NCBI GenBank assembly: GCA_009617715.1
Contig: VTFK01000526.1
Location: 186,001-250,000, forward strand
Reading direction: 5' to 3'
Origin: Plectrocnemia conspersa
Lineage: Eukaryota; Arthropoda; Insecta; Trichoptera; Polycentropodidae
Length of the DNA: 64,000 nt
In this document: one piece after another, positions 58,890 to 64,000 of the stretch
How the letters are laid out: every line of letters begins with the position of its first letter
Position numbering within the stretch: the stretch's first letter is position 1
The notes under the pieces: model-generated
What the model was told of the DNA's origin: nothing
Database searches by the model: none
What the model saw: only the letters and a program-made list of their open reading frames with translations
Position numbers and translations under genes: made by a program

Positions 58890-59801
58890 GCCACTAGCAA
58901 ATCGGCCATTTATTTATATTCATACTTCGAGACTGTTTTACATACTTGTAATTAAAATTAATTAATCGCACGTCACTTAGCGTTAGGGGTGTATTGTTTT
59001 CGTTGTGTATATAATTTATTGACGGATAATTACTTTTATACGAGAGTTTATAATAAATGTTGGAAAAAATACAAAAATGCCTTTTGATCGGAATGAAATT
59101 TTTAGTAATTAAAATACGCTCTTTTCTGATATATTTTGCACGTTCAGCAAAATCTATCTAATTTTATAGTGTCCGATTGCAGTGTAATATAAATATAACA
59201 TCACAACTAGAAACACGTTTTTTTAGAATATTTGCTATATTCTTGAAAAATATGGTAGTATTTACTATTTATAAATAAAGAAATATCCTTAACCTTACAT
59301 TACTTCATTATCCATGAGGCGTACGTTAAAACCTGATGATTGCTATTATTAATAACCACAAAAATTAGATTTGATAGATCGTACCTTACAGTGTCTAAAA
59401 GCAGATATATTTTTTTAATAAATTAAATTTACTTTAAAATATTTAAAAAAATTACTTTGGGGGTAAATATTTTTAATTAATAATATTTGATTTATATAAT
59501 GATTTTTTAACTTTTTCATATTTACTAGCGATTATTTGTATTTATATTTAAATTTATGTTACGTTTCTTTTTAATACCAAATTAGTAGTTATTGATAAAA
59601 TTATATATTCAATTTTTTGTGAAAAAGTGCCAAAGTCTTATTGTTCAAATGTTATTTGTTTTATTGTCCAAATGGATAGTGCTAAGCATTCTTTACAAGC
59701 TTCATTAAGAAAAAAAATCGTAAAACCACTATTGTCACAAAAAATAAAAGCAAAAATATCACAGCTTTTGAAAAATAGCCAATATTCAAACATTTCGTAC
59801 G

Positions 59802-59836
59802 AAGAACTACCAATGTCCTGAACATTGGTAGTTCTT
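59802..59836. repeat. Perfect 15-bp hairpin
   Basis: AAGAACTACCAATGT (59802-59816) and its reverse complement (59822-59836) with a CCTGA loop. Confidence 0.9.
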
Positions 59837-59976
59837 TAAATTAAACTGATTAATCAATGCATGTATAAATTCAACTTTGAATTATAATATAAGTATGTCT
59901 TCTTCTTTAAAATTTAAGAAGGTTAAAATAATCAATATTTTTTTTCTCATTTCGTGTAAATATAAATCATTTTTAA

Positions 59977-60026
59977 TTGTGTAATTAACAAAAACAAGGA
60001 ATACCTTGTTTTTGTTAATTACACAA
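59977..60026. repeat. Perfect 23-bp hairpin
   Basis: Arms 59977-59999 and 60004-60026 are exact reverse complements containing TTAACAAAAACAAGG, with an AATA loop. Confidence 0.9.
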
Positions 60027-60954
60027 GAGTGAAATTTATATGAAAATAATGTATTATTATATGTATGTATAATTCTAGAAATTGTCGACATTGCGACCCT
60101 TTTTTCACAAACGAGTATTAAGCAGCTCATATTACAAAAACGCCGAAAAAACACAAGAGCACACGCATCCCGTGCATACATACACAGAACAGATATTCTC
60201 TAGTATGTGCGTGCATAGCATGTTTCAGCTACATAAACAAAATTTTGTTAATTTAAATGTCAAGGAAATACTAATTAATCATATTATTAAAAAAATTGAT
60301 GCATTTTAAATTTAAAAATAAATCAATCATTTGAGTTATTTAGCTGCGATTTTTTAACGTCTTACATTTATAATCGAAAGTTCTTCGATTAATATAACTA
60401 ATAAAGCAAAAAAATGCATTTTAAAATAGTAAGAGTAAAAAAAAGTTCTCATATAAATCATGTGGGAAAAAAATATGGAAAATATAAGCGAATCGTATAT
60501 AAATATAATAAAAAAATAAAGTTTAATTGTAAAATCAATCAATGTAAAAAAATGCATTAATAATAAAAACATTAAATTTAATGGGCAATTTGGGTTTTGT
60601 TTTTTTGTCTTTTTTATGTTTATATTCAATATTTAATGTTTATATTTGAAACCTATTAAATTAAGTATTTCCTTGTAATCAAAAAAGAAAATTAGTTTTT
60701 ATGTTTTTTGTGACAATAGTTGTTCATCAAATAAGTAATTCAATTGTTATAGAATATTTAAGTATGTCGCTATATGCACTTATGATAAGTACAAATGATT
60801 AGCAAAATTATTAAGTGATAGTTATAGGCACACCTGTTGAATCCTGTACGCCACTAATAAATTTTGTTTTAAAAAAATAATTGTAAGGCGACACATAAAC
60901 TGTTAAGGCCAAAATGTTACGAACGTTCGTGTGCAACGAATAAATTCACTTTCA

Positions 60955-61760
60955 CTGATATTGATCAATGTAATTATAAATCAATTTTTTGATACATATA
61001 TTATACATAAAAAAATTTGCGAAACGTCTATTTGCTATTCAAACTCAAACCCAAATTAATATAACTAAATAAGGAATAAATTATATAAAAAAAATATGGA
61101 AAAAGCTCAATAATAAATGTAGCATAAAAAGTAAAACAATTGTAATAAAAAACAACATACTTAATTTAACAAATAGATAATATGCATCACTACTATGACA
61201 AAAAAATAAAATATTCAATACATTTTTAATATTAATCATAAAAAATAATTTATAATAAAGAACTCGTAAATGAGGTCTGGAAAATATATTGCCCATAATG
61301 AACCGTCTGAAATAAACCGTCAGCAATTAACCTCTAGCAGATTAACGCCGCGTCAATTGATCGCATAAGCAATTTATAGCTAGCATGACAGTTAGTATAT
61401 TTTATCGCCAAGAAATATATATAATTTATAGGTCAATTATGCAGTGAATAAATACACATTCACTGCTATTGACCAGTGGAATTTTAAATCAATTGTTTGC
61501 TACATTTTAACTGGCCTCGTCAGTAAAATTATATTTATACTGTTAAAAATATAACTTCACCGTAACAGTTGCGAAACATCCATTTGCTGTTCAAACCCGA
61601 ACCTAACATAATGAAACTTTTAAAATTAATTATTGTTTTTGAACTTCCATTAAATTAATTCGTTTTCGCAAAAGTCAAATTTGGTTTTATAGACATTTTA
61701 AAACAAAATATAATTTGAACATTTTAAAATACGTCTTGATTTAAAAAAATAAGATTTGCC
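60955..61760 (-). mobile_element. Family-B repeat, inverted copies
   Basis: Two sets of the inverted landmark (GCGAAACGTC/GCGAAACATC followed by CAAAC(T/C)C(A/G)AAC(C)) lie at about 61018-61055 and 61573-61606. A segment at 61270-61430 (CCGTCAGCAATTAA, then TTAACGCCGCG) also matches 56185-56290 in gene 2's intron. Together they form a composite or tandemly arranged repeat cluster. Confidence 0.55.
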
Positions 61761-61866
61761 ACACCGTCCGTCAACCAACGAATAAGCGAGTTTGTTTATA
61801 TTAGTGTATTTGAGTATTACACACAACAATACAAACCTAATGGAAAATTCTTATACCGAATACATA

Positions 61867-61947
61867 TAGGTGCAAATAGGCAACCATTCGTGCTTACAGT
61901 AGGTGCAAATAACCAATAATTCATACCTACGGTAAGTGCAAGTAGCC
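61867..61947. repeat. 33-bp tandem repeat, about 2.5 copies
   Basis: Units 61867-61899, 61900-61932 and a partial unit to 61947 begin TAGGTGCAAATA or the diverged TAAGTGCAAGTA. Confidence 0.7.
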
Positions 61948-62204
61948 ACATCCAATATTTTAAATGCACGAAACAAATAGTACAGGTATTATTTAACATA
62001 TCTATGGCTTAAAGTGAAAAAATTCTAACTCATTATTTGACAACTTTACAGGAGAAACAAAAAAATAAATAGACAACGTTTATGCTTTTTTCTATTTAAC
62101 TACAAATGTTTCTTAAAATATTTTTTTCCATGAGCAGGATTCCTTTTTTTATTATTTCGGTAGTTAAAGACCGGTTTTTGAAGTGTTTGCGTCGTTTTAC
62201 GTGA

Positions 62205-62700
62205 TTTTGTGTTCAACGTGCCAAAAGTACCACAATTGACAACATTAAAGAAATCAGAAATTTTGATTCTGGTTGAAGAAAAATTCAGTTTTTGTTATAT
62301 TGCAAGCAGAGTAGGTAACAAAACAACTGTGTTGAATTGCATAAAAAATATGAGGATTCCACATCCTGACAAAAGAAGAAAGGCTCAGAAAAACAAGGAA
62401 AGACCAATTTATCAGAAGATAGACTATTAAATCGGATTTGTTTACAAAATCGTTTTAAAAGTGCGGTGGATGTAAGAACAAAGATCATTGAAGCTAGTGG
62501 AAATGAAATAAGCGTAGAAACTGTTTGTTGACGACTTCTAGAATCTGATTTATACACAAGGACGACGGCGAAAAACTGTTTTCATCGAAGAAAATACGTT
62601 TGCAACGATTAAATTGGGCCAAAAATTTAAAAAATTGTCTGAATCTGACTGGAAGCGTATAATCTTCTCAGGCGGAAGCAAATTTAATTTTAAGAGGTTA
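62205..62700 (+). pseudogene. Tc1/mariner transposase relic
   Basis: The sequence shows, in shifting frames, an N-terminal helix-turn-helix-like segment (ILVEEKFSFCYIASRVGNKT), the region KSAVDVRTKIIEASGNEIS, and ESDWKRIIFSGGSKFNFK, which matches the area of the first catalytic Asp in Tc1 transposases (usually FSDESxFNL). That Asp is replaced by Gly, frames are broken, and the rest of the DDE domain is lost, so the element is dead. Confidence 0.8.
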
Positions 62701-62943
62701 CAAGTACAACAATAAAAAAATGCGAAATTACGTTTTTTAAATTAAATAAATCTAGTACTGAATTTTACGTTTACTTGAAAAGGCTAGATATTTTTATTAA
62801 AGCTTACATTTTTAATGATTCTATAAAATAAGTTTAGTTCGATTTAGAAGGAATAGATTACAAAGCAGCAAATTAAAGCGGTCAGAATTTATTTAAAAAT
62901 CAAAATGTTATTTAAATACATACATATAGTCGTTTATGTAGAT

Positions 62944-62970
62944 TGAGCGTTCCCACTGCAACGGCACCGC
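62944..62970. mobile_element. Fragment of the long-TIR MITE family
   Basis: GAGCGTTCCCACTGCAACGG matches the centre of the element at 36511-36703; the rest is missing. Confidence 0.5.
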
Positions 62971-63229
62971 CATGGCAACAATATTGATTTTTAGAATTCA
63001 TAATAAATCAATATTAGATTAACAAATGAACAAAAAAAAAATAATACCGTTAGATCATATTTGAATTAATATAATATTATTAAATACATTTTGTTTTTTC
63101 AGTCTAATATTCAAACCTTATTCGATTGGATCCGTGTGAACGATGGTTTTTTCATCTTTAGAAAACAACGCCATCTTGAAATCCGATTTGAAACATTTAC
63201 GAAATAGAAAAATCAATAAGCGTATTTAC

Positions 63230-63558
63230 GTAGCGTCTTCGGGCGACAGATGTCGCTCGCGAGGTAAACGACGACAAAAAATAGTATAATCTTCGTCGCG
63301 TTGTTTTTTTGTTTAATTTTATTATTATGGTATGTTGACTTTAGACGACGAGAGAAAAAGTATCAAGTAAAGGTCAATGTTGCATGAAATTAAATAAATA
63401 TTCGGCTGCAAATTAGAGGAGGCTGCGAGGCGGAGACCTTGACCGGGTTCGGTTGATTCGACCGGATCAGTGGTAATCGGTCGTTCGAGCCGCCGACACC
63501 TTTTTTGCCGGCGCCTCCTATGACACTCGGGTTTCCTCGAAGAAAAGTGTCGTGTGAT
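63230..63558. other. CpG-rich upstream region of a downstream gene
   Basis: CpG and GC content rise towards the TATA box at 63559. It probably contains the proximal regulatory sequence of the gene that starts at 63591. Confidence 0.4.
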
Positions 63559-63594
63559 TATATAGCGGAGGAGAGAAGCGCGAGCGAGTCAGTG
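63559..63594 (+). promoter_or_regulatory. TATA-initiator core promoter
   Basis: TATATA at 63559-63564 lies 32 bp before the A of an insect-type initiator TCAGTG (63589-63594, +1 at about 63591). This is the canonical spacing. The sequence downstream is a purine-rich, GC-rich leader (GGAGCCGACGAGAAGGAGCG). Confidence 0.65.
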
Positions 63595-64000
63595 CGGAGC
63601 CGACGAGAAGGAGCGAAGGAACAGCGAGCGAACCCAATCGTCTTTGCGGTTCGTGCCAAATATTATTTTTTCCTTTGCACGCGCGCAATTAAACAATTTT
63701 ACAACGTTCGTATTGTGAAAACGTTCACGCGATATTCGATCGATTTGTCAGAAAATTGCGATACGCTATTACACGAGCTTTAATTACTTCATTATTGCCT
63801 ATTTCTAAGGAAATTTTTAGAGCAAGTGTAACGAATTGAACCCTTTTGTAAAACAAAAAAACGTTTCAACTTTGACCGAACTAAATCAAACTTTGCATAG
63901 TTTCTTATTAGAACACAGCTTAAACATGTGTACGCTTCTACATACTCTTTACTGTTCAGCTTTCTCCTCCCCCCAACATCTGTCAAGATAAAATTTTCAT
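63591..64000 (+). other. Probable 5' leader of a gene that continues beyond the window
   Basis: Starts at the initiator described above. The open frame at 63505-63783 crosses the promoter and is therefore not the coding sequence. No start codon with a signal peptide and no clear donor was identified before the window ends. Confidence 0.35.

Larger units (their letters stand above)
58890..60954. other. AT-rich intergenic DNA with two hairpins
   Basis: No gene was seen. It contains the perfect hairpins at 59802-59836 and 59977-60026. Confidence 0.45.

Overview
The window is eukaryotic nuclear DNA, most likely from an insect. It is AT-rich with local CpG-dense islands. Its genes are split by spliceosomal introns with clear polypyrimidine-AG acceptors and GT(A/G)AG donors, AATAAA poly(A) signals follow the coding ends, two TATA-type core promoters are visible, and the repeats are those typical of arthropods (hAT, Tc1, Jockey-like and RTE-like LINE relics, MITEs, long TA microsatellites). 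The order cannot be fixed from the sequence alone. There are no operons, CRISPR arrays or prokaryotic features.

Three gene models, all on the + strand, are supported. Gene 1 (about 19.9-28.1 kb) has ten coding exons joined only by phase-0 introns. It encodes a predicted secreted protein of 313 aa with a signal peptide, a furin-like basic site, an acidic linker and six short Gly/Leu/Ile/Ser-rich modules, roughly one per exon. A further in-frame exon-like segment lies between its stop codon and its poly(A) signal. Gene 2 (53.2-57.5 kb, with a GC-rich leader region upstream) has three coding exons and encodes a 194-aa predicted secreted protein with dibasic sites, a Gly/Ser/Leu-rich body and an Asp-rich tail. 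Gene 3 (58.1-58.9 kb) has two clear phase-0 3' exons and an uncertain first exon. I cannot assign a known family to any of the three. Shared orientation, phase-0 architecture and composition suggest a local group of related secreted, possibly cuticle or secretory, proteins; this is inference. A TATA plus initiator core promoter at 63.56-63.59 kb probably starts a further + strand gene outside the window.

Layout: 1-19.8 kb is AT-rich and gene-poor, with a family-B repeat, two long TA arrays, an RTE-like reverse transcriptase relic on the - strand and a palindromic MITE. 19.9-28.1 kb is gene 1. 28.4-30.3 kb holds a tRNA-like/SINE fragment and a hAT relic with intact target-site duplications. 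31-52.8 kb is a repeat graveyard with LINE, hAT, long-TIR MITE and nested family-B copies, CpG-dense islands without recognisable genes, and a Penelope-like 100-bp inverted repeat at 46.2-46.5 kb. 52.8-58.9 kb holds genes 2 and 3, with many repeats in gene 2's long intron. 59-63.4 kb is AT-rich with family-B copies and a Tc1 relic.

No convincing new biological system is visible. The most interesting items are the modular gene 1 with its stranded terminal exon, possible sharing of terminal exons between genes 2 and 3, the hammerhead-like motif in the inverted repeat, and several near-perfect hairpins, two of them beside TA arrays.
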